From: an uncultured Rhodobacter sp.
GTDB lineage: Bacteria > Pseudomonadota > Alphaproteobacteria > Rhodobacterales > Rhodobacteraceae
DNA: 64,000 nucleotides
Direction of reading: 5' to 3'
Assembly (NCBI GenBank): GCA_945952585.1
Contig: CAMFII010000003.1
Span: forward strand, 124,001-188,000
The notes under the pieces: generated by a model
What the model was told of the DNA's origin: nothing
What the model saw: the letters and a program-made list of their open reading frames with translations, nothing else
Database searches by the model: none
Program-made: the position numbers and the translations under genes
Shown here: in pieces, positions 37,456 through 46,292 of the stretch
Position numbering within the stretch: position 1 is the stretch's first letter
How the letters are laid out: the number at the start of each line of letters is the position of its first letter

Positions 37456-38681
37456 AACTGACCATCGACCGACTGGGCCATCTTGGCGACGGCATCGCCA
37501 CCGGGCCGGAGGGAGCGGTTTTCATTCCGCAAGTTCTTCCCGGCGAAGTGGTTGAGGGAGAGCTTTCGGGCGACCGTCTGACCGAAGTGCGGATCGTGAC
37601 ACCCTCGCCGGATCGGGTGCGTCCTCCTTGTGCCCATGCGCGGACCTGCGGCGGCTGCATGCTGCAACATGCCTCGGACGGATTCGTCGCCGGCTGGAAA
37701 CAGGAGATCGTGCGGGCCGCTCTGGCCGGACAGGGGTTGTCAGCGCCCTTCCGTCCCATCCAGGTCTCGCCGCCCCGGTCGCGGCGGCGGGCCACGCTTG
37801 CCGGGCGCAAGACCAAGGCTGGCGTGCTCTTGGGGTTGCACGCGCGGGCGTCAGAAATGATCGTCTCGGTTCCGGGCTGCCAGTTGCTGCATCCGGACCT
37901 TGTCGCGTCGTTCCCGGCGTTAGAGGCGCTGGTCAAGGCGGGCGGGTCGCGCACAACCGAGTTGGCACTGACCATTACCCGGTCTGCCGCTGGGCCCGAT
38001 GTCGTGGTGAAGGGCGGCAAGGACCTGGACGCGAACCAACGGCTCGATCTGGCACGGATTGCAGAAAACCACGCTATCGCAAGGCTTTCGTGGAATGGCG
38101 AAGTGATCGCGCTGCGGGCCGCGCCGGCTCAGCGGTTCGGTGGGGCTTCTGTCACGCCGCCCCCGGGCGCCTTTCTTCAGGCGACTGCCGAGGGGGAAGC
38201 CGCGCTTCTGGCGGCGGTAGGCGATGCCGTGGCGGGTGCTTCCCGGATCGTTGACCTCTTTGCCGGCTGCGGGACATTCAGCCTGCCGCTTGCGCGCAAG
38301 TCCGAGGTTCATGCCGTCGAAGGTGAACGCGAGATGGTGGCCGCCCTGGAAAAGGGGTGGCGGCAAGCCGAGGGACTGAAGCTGGTGACGGTCGAAGCGC
38401 GCGACCTGTTCCGGCGGCCGCTGGAACCCGACGAATTGAAGCGCTTCGATGCGGTCGTGATCGATCCCCCTCGTGCCGGGGCCGAGGCGCAGACCGAACG
38501 GCTGGCGCAATCGAAGGTCCCGGTTATTGCCGCTGTCTCCTGCAACCCGGTGACCTTTGCCCGAGATGCCCGCCTTTTGGTGGCAGCGGGCTATCGGATC
38601 GACTGGATTCAGGTCGTCGACCAGTTCCGCTGGTCGCCGCATGTCGAGCTTGCCGCACGATTCAGCAGATCGCTGTCCTGA
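37452..38681 (+). CDS. TrmA/RlmD-type RNA m5U methyltransferase
   Basis: 409 residues from GTG 37452 (GTGA overlap). N-terminal TRAM-like segment, then Fe-S cysteines in CAHARTCGGCMLQH and PGCQLLHP, SAM-binding VDLFAGCGTFSLPLA, the VIDPPRAGAE loop and catalytic Cys in AVSCNPVTFARD. It methylates a uridine at C5 in 23S rRNA or tRNA; which one cannot be read from sequence alone. Its coupling to ABC exporters probably reflects gene order only. Confidence 0.88.
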   Translation: MKLTIDRLGHLGDGIATGPEGAVFIPQVLPGEVVEGELSGDRLTEVRIVTPSPDRVRPPCAHARTCGGCMLQHASDGFVAGWKQEIVRAALAGQGLSAPFRPIQVSPPRSRRRATLAGRKTKAGVLLGLHARASEMIVSVPGCQLLHPDLVASFPALEALVKAGGSRTTELALTITRSAAGPDVVVKGGKDLDANQRLDLARIAENHAIARLSWNGEVIALRAAPAQRFGGASVTPPPGAFLQATAEGEAALLAAVGDAVAGASRIVDLFAGCGTFSLPLARKSEVHAVEGEREMVAALEKGWRQAEGLKLVTVEARDLFRRPLEPDELKRFDAVVIDPPRAGAEAQTERLAQSKVPVIAAVSCNPVTFARDARLLVAAGYRIDWIQVVDQFRWSPHVELAARFSRSLS

Positions 38682-38776
38682 CCCCTCGTTTCACGCGGGC
38701 GTGAGCGGCTACTCTTTGCGCTTGGCGAAAAGTTGCGCTATGGCCTGCAAAAAAAGGAACTGAGGGCTGTCGAGCG

Positions 38777-39277
38777 ATGAACCGGGTATTGCGCGTTGCG
38801 TTGATTGCATTGCTGGCATTTGGCCTCGCGGCTTGCGGCGGGTCCAAGTTCAAGCGTTACAACGGACCCGAGGTCACGCGGATCGAAGTGCATAAGGGCG
38901 ATCGCAAGATGTACCTGCTGCACAACTCCGAGATCCTTGAGTCCTACGATATTTCGCTTGGGTTCCAACCGGTTGGTCCCAAACAGTTCGAGGGCGACGG
39001 CAAGACGCCCGAGGGCAGCTATCGCATCAGCTACAAGAACCCGCGCAGCCGCTATCATCTCTCGCTGGGCGTTTCCTATCCCGACGAGAACGACTTCACC
39101 TTTGCCAAGTCTCAGGGAAAAGAGCCGGGCGGTGACATCATGATCCACGGCTATACTGGCTACAAAGGCAAGTATCACGGGGACTGGACGGCGGGCTGCA
39201 TCGCCGTGACCAACAAGGAAGTCGAGCAGATCTACTCGATGGTGCGGCCGGGCACGCCGATCCTGATTACCCCCTGA
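38777..39277 (+). CDS. L,D-transpeptidase-family lipoprotein (YafK type)
   Basis: 166 residues. A lipobox LAAC at residues 17-20 of the signal peptide predicts a lipid-anchored protein. The YkuD catalytic region reads HGYTGYKGKYHGDWTAGCIAV with the active Cys and upstream His; the N-terminal fold has RKMYLLHNSEILESYDISLG. Such enzymes cut or form L,D crosslinks or attach lipoprotein to peptidoglycan. It converges on a CAP-domain lipoprotein; a second L,D-transpeptidase lies at 40027. Confidence 0.88.
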   Translation: MNRVLRVALIALLAFGLAACGGSKFKRYNGPEVTRIEVHKGDRKMYLLHNSEILESYDISLGFQPVGPKQFEGDGKTPEGSYRISYKNPRSRYHLSLGVSYPDENDFTFAKSQGKEPGGDIMIHGYTGYKGKYHGDWTAGCIAVTNKEVEQIYSMVRPGTPILITP

Positions 39278-39307
39278 TCGGGGCCAGCCAGGACCGGCGG
39301 GCGCAGA

Positions 39308-39832
39308 TCAGCCCATTTGTGCGATCGGCGTCCCGATGCTGGCCGAGGTGCCGGAAACCAGCGTCCACCACATCTTGCCGCTCGGCTCCTGGAACCAGGC
39401 AAATCCGATCTCGGTCGCGGTCGGGTCAAGAATGACCGCCCGGGTATCGGCCTGGCCCATCCAGTCTGACAGGGTCTCGAGAGCGGTCTGATAGGTTTCC
39501 GAGATGTTTTCGCCAAGCAGCGTCCCGGTGTAACCCACCCGGCGCACGCGATCGAGCGGCGAGGAACCGTCGGACCCGAAATGCCAGGGGCGGTTCTGCA
39601 CGGCCATATCACGCGAATGCGTCGCCGCTGCGGCATTCAGCTGGGCGTTCAGCTGCACCGGCTGCAACCCCTTGGCCGTGCGCAGCGAGTTGATCGAATC
39701 CAGCACCTCATACTGCATCTGGGCCGCTTCCTCGGCCGTGATCGGCTTGACACCGCCGCCTTGGGTCGCGGGCGAAACACAGCCGCTCAGCGTAATCGCG
39801 GTGCAAAGCATCAGGACGGGAAGCAGTTTCAT
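39308..39832 (-). CDS. CAP-domain (SCP-like) lipoprotein
   Basis: 174 residues. Signal peptide with lipobox LSGC (MKLLPVLMLCTAITLSGC). CAP fold elements: SINSLRTAKGLQPVQLNAQL, AAATHSRDMAVQN with the conserved His, and RVGYTGTLLGENI; ending near FAWFQEPSGKMWWTLVSG. Members are secreted or anchored proteins of various roles. It is divergent from the Tat-exported L,D-transpeptidase across 194 nt and convergent with the YafK-type one, so three envelope genes cluster here. Confidence 0.88.
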   Translation of the reverse strand: MKLLPVLMLCTAITLSGCVSPATQGGGVKPITAEEAAQMQYEVLDSINSLRTAKGLQPVQLNAQLNAAAATHSRDMAVQNRPWHFGSDGSSPLDRVRRVGYTGTLLGENISETYQTALETLSDWMGQADTRAVILDPTATEIGFAWFQEPSGKMWWTLVSGTSASIGTPIAQMG

Positions 39833-40026
39833 CTGGTCACTCCGGGGACGGATCGGCTGGAACGTCGTTTAGCCAAAGCCGTGGCCGGGTTCAAACCCCC
39901 CAATCCAGCCCGGCAGCGGAATGCCGATGCCATGTGTTTGAATTGTTTCGCCCCCGCTTGAAGTGTATCTTGCGCGCAATCGAGGCGAATGCCTGATGCC
40001 GACAAGACGAAACTGGAGCAGTATCA

Positions 40027-40641
40027 ATGCAATACGACAGACCCGACCGGATTCGCCGCCGGGCCTTTTTGGGCGGCGGCGTTGCCGCTTTGGCCGCAGC
40101 CGCTGCCATGCCCGCACTGGCCCAAGACGCGACGATGCAGAACACGACCGAGGCCGATACCTCGGTCACCCCGAGCCGGTCGAATATTTCAAGCTTCCGC
40201 ATGCCGAAATGGCAGGACTACTTCGAAAACACGAAGAACGGCGTGATCCTTTGCGACCTGACCTCGCGCGCGGTGCATTTCTGGTCCGAGGACCTGACGG
40301 TCTACAAATTGTACCCGTCGTCCGTCCCGCTGAACGAAGAGCTGACGCGCCGCGGAAAAACCTCGGTGATTCAGAAGGTTGAGAACCCGACCTGGATCCC
40401 GACCGCCGACGAGAAGCGCCGCCATCCCGACTGGCCGGATGTCGTTCCCGGTGGTTCGCCCGAGAACCCGCTTGGCGTGCGCGCGCTTTACCTTTCGTGG
40501 CCCGCCTACCGCATCCACGGTACCCATGACACGCGCAAGATCGGCCGTCGTTCGTCGAACGGCTGCGTCGGTCTGTACAATGAGCATATCCTGGAGCTGT
40601 ACGGACTGGCGAAGGTAGGCACACAGGTGTTGCTAATTTGA
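40027..40641 (+). CDS. L,D-transpeptidase (ErfK/YbiS type), Tat-exported
   Basis: 204 residues. Twin-arginine signal RIRRRAFLGGGVAALAAAAA with cleavage near ALA-QDA. The catalytic motif is YRIHGTHDTRKIGRRSSNGCVGL, a standard HG..(R)xSxGC pattern with the active Cys. It makes 3-3 crosslinks in peptidoglycan or anchors proteins to it. Being exported already folded by Tat distinguishes it from the lipoprotein homologue at 38777. Confidence 0.92.
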   Translation: MQYDRPDRIRRRAFLGGGVAALAAAAAMPALAQDATMQNTTEADTSVTPSRSNISSFRMPKWQDYFENTKNGVILCDLTSRAVHFWSEDLTVYKLYPSSVPLNEELTRRGKTSVIQKVENPTWIPTADEKRRHPDWPDVVPGGSPENPLGVRALYLSWPAYRIHGTHDTRKIGRRSSNGCVGLYNEHILELYGLAKVGTQVLLI

Positions 40642-40789
40642 CGACACCGGCAGCGTCCAAGCGCTATCTCAGCGAAGTCACGTTGCAATCTTCCCTTCAA
40701 GCTGCTTATGAAAAGCATACGAGGTACAGCTTGGGTGCGCGTCGTCGTCCTCTGAAATATTCGGCGGCGTGCAATATCTGGAGGTTAAC

Positions 40790-40972
40790 ATGAAGAAACT
40801 CGTTCTCGCTGCTGCTCTGTCGGCCGCTGCTACGTCGGCTTTCGCCGGTGGCGTCGCTGAGCCGGTCATGGAGCCGGTGGTTGTCGAGCAGAAGACCAGC
40901 TCGTCGTCCGCAGGCATCGTGATCCCGCTGCTCCTGCTCCTGCTGGTTGCCGCTGCGGTCGCTGCGAACTGA
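40790..40972 (+). CDS. Small exported membrane protein, unknown
   Basis: 60 residues from ATG 40790 with GGAGG 6 nt before it. A Sec signal peptide (KKLVLAAALSAAATSAFA) is followed by a short acidic/Ser linker (VVEQKTSSSSAG) and a hydrophobic C-terminal helix (IVIPLLLLLLVAAAVAAN). So the mature protein would be about 40 residues anchored in the inner membrane. It resembles short conserved hypotheticals of Rhodobacterales. It ends at a strong terminator shared with hemH. No function is known to me. Confidence 0.75.
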   Translation: MKKLVLAAALSAAATSAFAGGVAEPVMEPVVVEQKTSSSSAGIVIPLLLLLLVAAAVAAN

Positions 40973-40991
40973 TCCTGATCTCTGATCATGG

Positions 40992-41023
40992 AAAAGACGG
41001 CGAGGATTACTCGCCGTCTTTTT
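40992..41023. terminator. Bidirectional intrinsic terminator (small membrane gene / hemH)
   Basis: A 13-bp stem AAAAGACGGCGAG / CTCGCCGTCTTTT with GATTA loop. T runs flank both sides (TTTTTC on plus, TTTTCC on minus), so it can serve both convergent genes. Confidence 0.92.
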
Positions 41024-41076
41024 CATTTCCGGATCAGGCCTTGACCTGATTCATAGCGGTCCTGGACTGGGCGGTT

Positions 41077-42168
41077 TCAGCCGATCCAGCCCGCAAGGTT
41101 TTCCTCGATGATCGCCATAAGGGCTGCCACATGCCCCTCTTCGGCGTTCAGGCAGGGGATGTAGGTGAACTGTTTGCCGCCGGCCTCTTCAAAGGCATGG
41201 CGGATTTCACCGTTGATCTCTTCCAGCGTCTCGATGCAGTCGGCCGAAAATGCCGGTGCGACCACGGCGATGTGGGTCTTTCCCTGTTTCGCCAGTTCGG
41301 CGACATGCTGCACCGTATAGGGGCGCAACCACTCTTCGCGGCCAAAGACCGACTGGAATGACATGTCGATGTCATCCTTGCGCCAGCCCAGCCGCTCGCG
41401 CAGTAGCCGGGTCGTCTTGGCGCATTGGCAATGGTAGGGATCGCCCTCCATCAGATAGCGCTTCGGCATCCCGTGATAGCTGGCCACCAGCACATCGGGC
41501 CGGCGATCCAGCGCCGCGTAGGCGCGCTCGACCGACTGGGCGAGGGCGTCGATGTATTTGGGATGGTCGAAATACTCCGTGACCGTCCGCACCGCCGGCT
41601 GGCGCTTTTCCTTCATCAGCGCCCGGAAGAATTCGTCATTCGCGGTGGCCGAGGTGGCGCCGGCATATTGTGGGTAAAGGGGCAGGAACAGGATCTTCTC
41701 GCAGCCTGCGGCGACCATGGCCCGGACCTTGCTTTCGGTCGAAGGATTGCCATAGCGCATGCAGAAATCGACCATTACGTCTGAACCGAAGCGCCCTGCT
41801 GCTGCCTGCGCAATCTTGGCGGTCTGATCCCTGGTGATCGACATGAGGGGACTTTCGTCCTTTTCCTCGTTCCAGATCAGCTTGTAGTTTGCGCCCGAGG
41901 TGAAGGGGCGCTTCGTCAGGATGACCAGCTGCAGAAGCGGCTGCCACTTCCAGGCCGGATAGTCGATGACCCGGCGATCCGACAGGAATTCGTTCAGATA
42001 GCGCCGCATCGACCAGTAGTCGTAGTGATCCGGGGTCCCGAGATTCGCCAGAAGGATGCCTATGCGCGCCTTCGCCACAGGAGGGTGATCGGCAGGAGCA
42101 TGGGCAAGCCGACCTTCACCCGGCCGCACAGGGATCGGGGAAATCGGGGCGGCTCTGTCGTCCGGCAT
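41077..42168 (-). CDS. hemH: Ferrochelatase
   Basis: 363 residues from the ATG at 42168, which has AGGAAGAG just upstream; the open frame to 42291 is not supported. Family motifs: GILLANLGTPD at the start, the NPSTESKVRAM segment, VASYHGMPKRYLMEGDPYHCQC with the metal-binding His, and VVAPAFSADCIETLEEI with Glu. It inserts Fe2+ into protoporphyrin IX as the last step of heme synthesis. No [2Fe-2S] C-terminal tail. It converges on the small membrane gene. Confidence 0.95.
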   Translation of the reverse strand: MPDDRAAPISPIPVRPGEGRLAHAPADHPPVAKARIGILLANLGTPDHYDYWSMRRYLNEFLSDRRVIDYPAWKWQPLLQLVILTKRPFTSGANYKLIWNEEKDESPLMSITRDQTAKIAQAAAGRFGSDVMVDFCMRYGNPSTESKVRAMVAAGCEKILFLPLYPQYAGATSATANDEFFRALMKEKRQPAVRTVTEYFDHPKYIDALAQSVERAYAALDRRPDVLVASYHGMPKRYLMEGDPYHCQCAKTTRLLRERLGWRKDDIDMSFQSVFGREEWLRPYTVQHVAELAKQGKTHIAVVAPAFSADCIETLEEINGEIRHAFEEAGGKQFTYIPCLNAEEGHVAALMAIIEENLAGWIG

Positions 42169-42235
42169 CTGTCTCTTCCTTCCTTTTCCGGGGTATCCCC
42201 GAGATAACGCGCCCATTCCTGCGGTCAACGCCGGA

Positions 42236-43069
42236 TCAGACAGCCGGGTCTTGTGGCAACGGCTGCTCTGGCACGCGCAGCGCGTCGGCAAGCCGCATCT
42301 TCGCCGAACCGGGCCGCAGCGGTTTCTGCTGGCTGTCGTCAGGAGCCCAACCGGTCAGGTAGATCATTTCGAAACTTGCCGAGATACGGCCGTCTTGAGC
42401 CGGGAAATGCCGGGCATAGCGGCGGGCGGCGTCGACAAACAGGCCGCGGCGTGTCGGATGGCGCAGCCGTGCCGCAAGCGCGTTGCCTTCCCCCATCGAC
42501 CGCAGGTCGGCCATCAGTCGAAAGGCGTCGGCATAGGTAACTGTCGTTACGGCCGCATCGGCGACGGGCAGAGCGAAGCCGGCGCGTTGCAGCAGCGCTC
42601 CCAGATCACGGATTTCGCCCATCGGCAGAACCCGCGGGGAAAGACCACCGGCAACGGCGACTTCCGCTTCGGTCAGGCAGGCCCTCAGCTCGGACAGGGT
42701 CGAGCCGCCGAAAAGGACTGCAAGGAGCAGTCCGTCGGGGCGTAGCGCGCGGCGGCATTGCACCAATTGGCCGACCGGATCATTGGCCCAGTGAAGGCAG
42801 AGCGCGTGGATCACAAGGTCATGCGCGCCGGGTTCCAGAGCCAGCACCTCATCGTCCGCGACGATACGAGCGCCGGGCAGCCGGTCGCGCCAGACCTGCG
42901 GAAAGGCTGTCACGATCGCGGGTGCCGTAAAGCTTCTGTTAACCTCGGCGAGCCTTTCCTGAATCTCGTCGGCGGCACGCTCCTGCAGGAACAGGGCAGG
43001 ATCGCGGTCGGCCCGGCGGCGGTTTCGTAGCAGCGCGGTGCGGTCGGTCAATGGCGGTGGCGATGACAT
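42236..43069 (-). CDS. NDUFAF5/BioC-like SAM-dependent methyltransferase
   Basis: 277 residues. The N terminus DPALFLQERAADEIQERLAEVN and the DLVIHALCLHWANDPVGQLVQ block are typical of the NDUFAF5 clade; the glycine-rich motif I (usually DLG) is poorly kept around AFPQVWRDRLPGARIVADDE. In eukaryotes NDUFAF5 hydroxylates an arginine of complex I; in bacteria the role is unknown. A weak SAM motif may mean a different chemistry. It is divergent from comF across 14 nt. Confidence 0.75.
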   Translation of the reverse strand: MSSPPPLTDRTALLRNRRRADRDPALFLQERAADEIQERLAEVNRSFTAPAIVTAFPQVWRDRLPGARIVADDEVLALEPGAHDLVIHALCLHWANDPVGQLVQCRRALRPDGLLLAVLFGGSTLSELRACLTEAEVAVAGGLSPRVLPMGEIRDLGALLQRAGFALPVADAAVTTVTYADAFRLMADLRSMGEGNALAARLRHPTRRGLFVDAARRYARHFPAQDGRISASFEMIYLTGWAPDDSQQKPLRPGSAKMRLADALRVPEQPLPQDPAV

Positions 43070-43083
43070 GAGGCGCAGCTAGA

Positions 43084-43815
43084 ATGAAGCCTTGGGGATT
43101 TCAAGCGGCGCTTCGCTTTCTTTACCCCCCGCATTGCATGACCTGCGATGCACCGGTTCAGGGCGATTTCGCACTGTGCGGGCCGTGCTGGCGCGAGACC
43201 CGGTTCATCCATGGACTGGTTTGCGACCTGTGCGGGACACCGCTTCCGGGTGAAGATCCGGGCCACTCTGTTCATTGCGACGACTGCCTGGCCATTGCCC
43301 GCCCGTGGCTGCAAGGGCGTGCGGCCCTCCTGTACGAGGCGAATGGCCGCAAGCTGGTCCTGGCGCTCAAGCATGGCGATCGGCTGGACCTGGCCCGTCC
43401 GGCGGCGGCGTGGATGTATCGGGCGGCGAAGGACCTGATGCGGCCGAATAGCGTCTTCGCGCCTGTTCCGCTCCACTGGATGCGGCTCCTTGACCGGCGG
43501 TACAATCAAGCCGCGCTTCTTTCGGCGGCGATGGCGCGGATGGCCGGTTGCCCGCATATTCCCGACCTCCTGCAGCGTCATCGGGCAACTCCGTCGCAGG
43601 ACGGTCGCGACAGGGAGGGTCGGTTTCGCAACCTCGAGCAGGCTTTGCGCATCACGCCCCGCCACCGGGCCCGGATCGCCGATCGGCATGTTGTGCTGGT
43701 CGACGATGTGATGACGTCCGGTGCGACGCTGGCTGCCGGAACGGATGCCTGTCTTGCAGCGGGCGCAACGGCGGTATCCGTGGTGGTTCTGGCACGCGTT
43801 GCGAAAGGGGCCTAA
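43084..43815 (+). CDS. ComF-family phosphoribosyltransferase-like protein
   Basis: 243 residues. N-terminal zinc ribbons (CMTCDAPVQGDFALCGPCW, CDLCGTPLPG, HCDDC) and a C-terminal PRTase domain with the PRPP motif VVLVDDVMTSGATL. Homologues are linked to DNA uptake (ComF) or to gluconate-related metabolism; here the job is not set by context. It starts a run comF-grxC-nitrilase-marR on the plus strand. Confidence 0.9.
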   Translation: MKPWGFQAALRFLYPPHCMTCDAPVQGDFALCGPCWRETRFIHGLVCDLCGTPLPGEDPGHSVHCDDCLAIARPWLQGRAALLYEANGRKLVLALKHGDRLDLARPAAAWMYRAAKDLMRPNSVFAPVPLHWMRLLDRRYNQAALLSAAMARMAGCPHIPDLLQRHRATPSQDGRDREGRFRNLEQALRITPRHRARIADRHVVLVDDVMTSGATLAAGTDACLAAGATAVSVVVLARVAKGA

Positions 43816-43850
43816 ATACCTATAGTCCGTCGGACTGAAGGGAAATGCCC

Positions 43851-44108
43851 ATGAAGAAAGTGGAAATCTACACCACCCCGACTTGCGGCTACTGCCATGC
43901 TGCGAAACGGCTGCTCTTGAAGAAGGGCGTCGATTACGAAGAGATCGACGTCAGCCGCAGCCCGGATCTTCGCGCGGCGATGGTCACGCGCGCCGGCGGC
44001 CGGCGCACAGTTCCGCAGATCTTTATCGGCGAGGCGCATGTCGGTGGCTGCGACGATCTTTATGAATTGGACAGTTCGGGCAAGCTCGATCCCCTGCTGG
44101 CGGCCTGA
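43851..44108 (+). CDS. grxC: Glutaredoxin 3
   Basis: 85 residues, exactly the GrxC length, from ATG 43851; the in-frame ATG at 43845 is too close to its GAAGGGA site. Active site TCGYC near residue 12 (MKKVEIYTTPTCGYC), the TVPQIF cis-proline loop and GGCDD glutathione site. It reduces disulfides with glutathione. It is followed by the nitrilase after 2 nt. Confidence 0.95.
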   Translation: MKKVEIYTTPTCGYCHAAKRLLLKKGVDYEEIDVSRSPDLRAAMVTRAGGRRTVPQIFIGEAHVGGCDDLYELDSSGKLDPLLAA

Positions 44109-44110
44109 CG

Positions 44111-44941
44111 ATGCGCGCAGGCCTGGTGCAGTTGAATGTCTGCGACGATCCGGCGGTCAACTTGCCGGTGACGATTGATTTCGTGCGCCGGGCCGCCGCC
44201 GGCGGCGCGGAATTCGTACTGACGCCGGAATGCACCAACGGGTTGTCTTCGAACCGCGAGCGGCAGCGACAGGCCTTTCATCATGAGGAAGACGACCCGA
44301 CGCTCTCCGCGCTTCGGGACGAGGCTGCAAGGCAGGGTATATGGCTGCTGATCGGGTCGCTTGGCCTGCTGACCGGGGATGCCGATGGCCGTTTTGCCAA
44401 CCGCAGCCTTCTTATCGGGCCGGATGGCCGAATCGCGGCCCGCTACGACAAGATCCACATGTTCGACGTGAACGTCTCGGCGACCGAGGTCTATCGCGAA
44501 TCCGCGGGTTATCGCCCGGGGGCCGAGGCGGTTCTGGCCGAAACGCCCTTCGGCAAGATCGGAATGACCGTTTGCTACGATCTGCGCTTTCCGCATCTTT
44601 TCCGCCGTCTCGCTCAAGCCGGCGCGCAAATTCTGACCGTTCCTGCCGCCTTCAACCACATTACCGGCGCTGCCCATTGGGAAGTGCTGCTCCGCGCCCG
44701 TGCGATCGAGACCGGCTGTTTCGTTCTTGCGCCTGCTCAGACCGGATTTCATTCCGAGACGGGCGGCAAGGGACGCAACACTCATGGCCACAGCCTGGTC
44801 ATAGCGCCTTGGGGCGAAGTTCTGGCCGATGCCGGACGCGAGCCGGGCGTTACCTTTGCCGAGATTGATCCGGCCGAGGTCGAGCGGGCCCGTATGCGTG
44901 TGCCCTCGCTTTCCCATGACCGCCCCTTCGTGGGGCCCTGA
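44111..44941 (+). CDS. Carbon-nitrogen hydrolase (Nit/omega-amidase type)
   Basis: 276 residues. Nitrilase triad: Glu in VLTPECTN, Lys in RYDKIHMFDV, Cys in GMTVCYDLRFP. The close KIHMFDV and the AFNHITGAAHWEVLLRARAIE segment match the Nit1/Nit2 branch, whose members hydrolyse omega-amides or deaminated glutathione. That substrate would suit the adjacent glutaredoxin gene. TGATG overlap with the MarR gene. Confidence 0.88.
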   Translation: MRAGLVQLNVCDDPAVNLPVTIDFVRRAAAGGAEFVLTPECTNGLSSNRERQRQAFHHEEDDPTLSALRDEAARQGIWLLIGSLGLLTGDADGRFANRSLLIGPDGRIAARYDKIHMFDVNVSATEVYRESAGYRPGAEAVLAETPFGKIGMTVCYDLRFPHLFRRLAQAGAQILTVPAAFNHITGAAHWEVLLRARAIETGCFVLAPAQTGFHSETGGKGRNTHGHSLVIAPWGEVLADAGREPGVTFAEIDPAEVERARMRVPSLSHDRPFVGP

Positions 44942-45384
44942 TGGCAGAAAAGATCGAAGACATCGCGATCGCCCTGTTCAGCGAGCTTCTGATCGCCGAT
45001 CAGCTTGCGCGCAGCCGCTTGGCCAGGGCCTTGCCCAAGGGGATGGAGCTGTCGCAGTTTAGCGTGCTCAATCATCTTGCGGGCGTGGGTGAGGAACGTA
45101 CCCCGGCCCAGTTGGCCAAGGCCTTCCACGTCACCCGGGGCGCGATGACCAATACGCTCGGCAAGCTCGAATGGGCGGGCCATGTCCATATCCGGCCCGA
45201 CTGGGACGATGCCCGACGGAAGTTTGTCGCGATCAGCCCCGCCGGTCGGGCCGCCCGCGACGCGGCGGTTCAGGCGATCACGCCTGTCATTGCCGATGTC
45301 GCACAGACGATCGGTCCCGACCGGCTTCGCACCGTTCTGCCCGTCTTGCGGGAGCTGCGGACGAGGCTTGATCGCGAAGACTGA
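44941..45384 (+). CDS. MarR-family transcriptional regulator
   Basis: 147 residues with a central winged helix (LSQFSVLNHLAGVGEERTPAQLAKAFHVTRGAMTNTLGKLE and a basic wing DDARRKFVAIS). MarR proteins bind short palindromes as dimers and release on ligand or oxidation. It overlaps the nitrilase by 1 nt, so it may act on this operon. No Cys sensor is seen. Confidence 0.9.
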   Translation: MAEKIEDIAIALFSELLIADQLARSRLARALPKGMELSQFSVLNHLAGVGEERTPAQLAKAFHVTRGAMTNTLGKLEWAGHVHIRPDWDDARRKFVAISPAGRAARDAAVQAITPVIADVAQTIGPDRLRTVLPVLRELRTRLDRED

Positions 45385-45446
45385 GTCACGGTTAAGCCTT
45401 CGGTAAACCGCAGCGTCGATGCTGGCCCAAGGATCGGAGGGCCAGA

Positions 45447-46292
45447 ATGGCGCAATCAAGACTTCCAGATGTCCTGATCACCGGCGCAACGGGGCGCGTA
45501 GGCACCCTCCTGCGCAAGGCCTGGTCAATCAGTCCGCCCCTGGCATTTCGCCCCGTCTGGTGTGCACGCACAGACGATGGTCCTTCTGACTGGGTCTTCT
45601 GGGACATGGGCGGCGGCACGCTTCCCGAGCTTGATCCGCCGCCTCAAGCGATCCTCCACCTGGCCCGAAGTGCCGGCATGGATCCGGATGGCGGTCGGGA
45701 TATCCAAATGGCCAGGCAGGCCGTTCGGCTGGCCCGGCTTCATGCGGTTCCGCTTCTGATTGCATCTTCGGTTGCGGTCTATGGATCATCCGCCAAGATC
45801 GTCGCGGAACAGGTCCCGCTTCGGCCGGTGACCCGGAATGGCAAGACAAAGCGCCAGCTGGAACTGTGCCTTTCGGCTGCGGATAAGGTCGCCTTTCTGA
45901 GAATCGGAAATGTGGTGGGCGCCGATGCCCTGATCGGAGCGCGCTGCGAGGGGCTGGTTCTTGATCGCGCGCAGGGATCCGACCGCGGTCCAATCCGCAG
46001 CTGGATCGGGCCGCGGACCCTCGCGGAGGTATTGGGCGATCTTCTTGCGCTGGCGGTCTCCGGCAATCCCCTTCCGCGACAGCTGAACATTGCGCAAGAG
46101 CCGGCATTGGCCATGGCCGACCTGGCTGACGCAGATCAGAGGCACTGGCGTTACTCTGCGGGGATGGCCGAAGTTGGCAGCATTCGGGTCGATTGCCGGT
46201 TGCTTCAGGCAACCCTCGGCAGAGCGGTCGCGCCAGCCGAGGCTGCTGCCTTGGTCGGGGAATGGCGTTCGCTGGCGGCGGTTTGCGCATGA
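45447..46292 (+). CDS. NAD-dependent epimerase/dehydratase family protein
   Basis: 281 residues. Extended SDR: N-terminal LITGATGRVGTLL (G-x-x-G-x-x-G), VPLLIASSVAVYGSSAK with the catalytic Ser, and a KTKRQLE stretch where YxxxK is expected, so the Tyr may be lost. It opens a three-gene sugar cassette, with ATGA overlap to the phosphoglycosyl transferase. Probably acts on a UDP-sugar; the substrate is not known. Confidence 0.75.
   Translation: MAQSRLPDVLITGATGRVGTLLRKAWSISPPLAFRPVWCARTDDGPSDWVFWDMGGGTLPELDPPPQAILHLARSAGMDPDGGRDIQMARQAVRLARLHAVPLLIASSVAVYGSSAKIVAEQVPLRPVTRNGKTKRQLELCLSAADKVAFLRIGNVVGADALIGARCEGLVLDRAQGSDRGPIRSWIGPRTLAEVLGDLLALAVSGNPLPRQLNIAQEPALAMADLADADQRHWRYSAGMAEVGSIRVDCRLLQATLGRAVAPAEAAALVGEWRSLAAVCA

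Noticed and set aside
38686..38706. Second parS-like site (GTTTCACGCGGGCGTGA)
   Set aside because: Only the GTTTCACG half matches; the other half and the spacing do not fit the parS palindrome.
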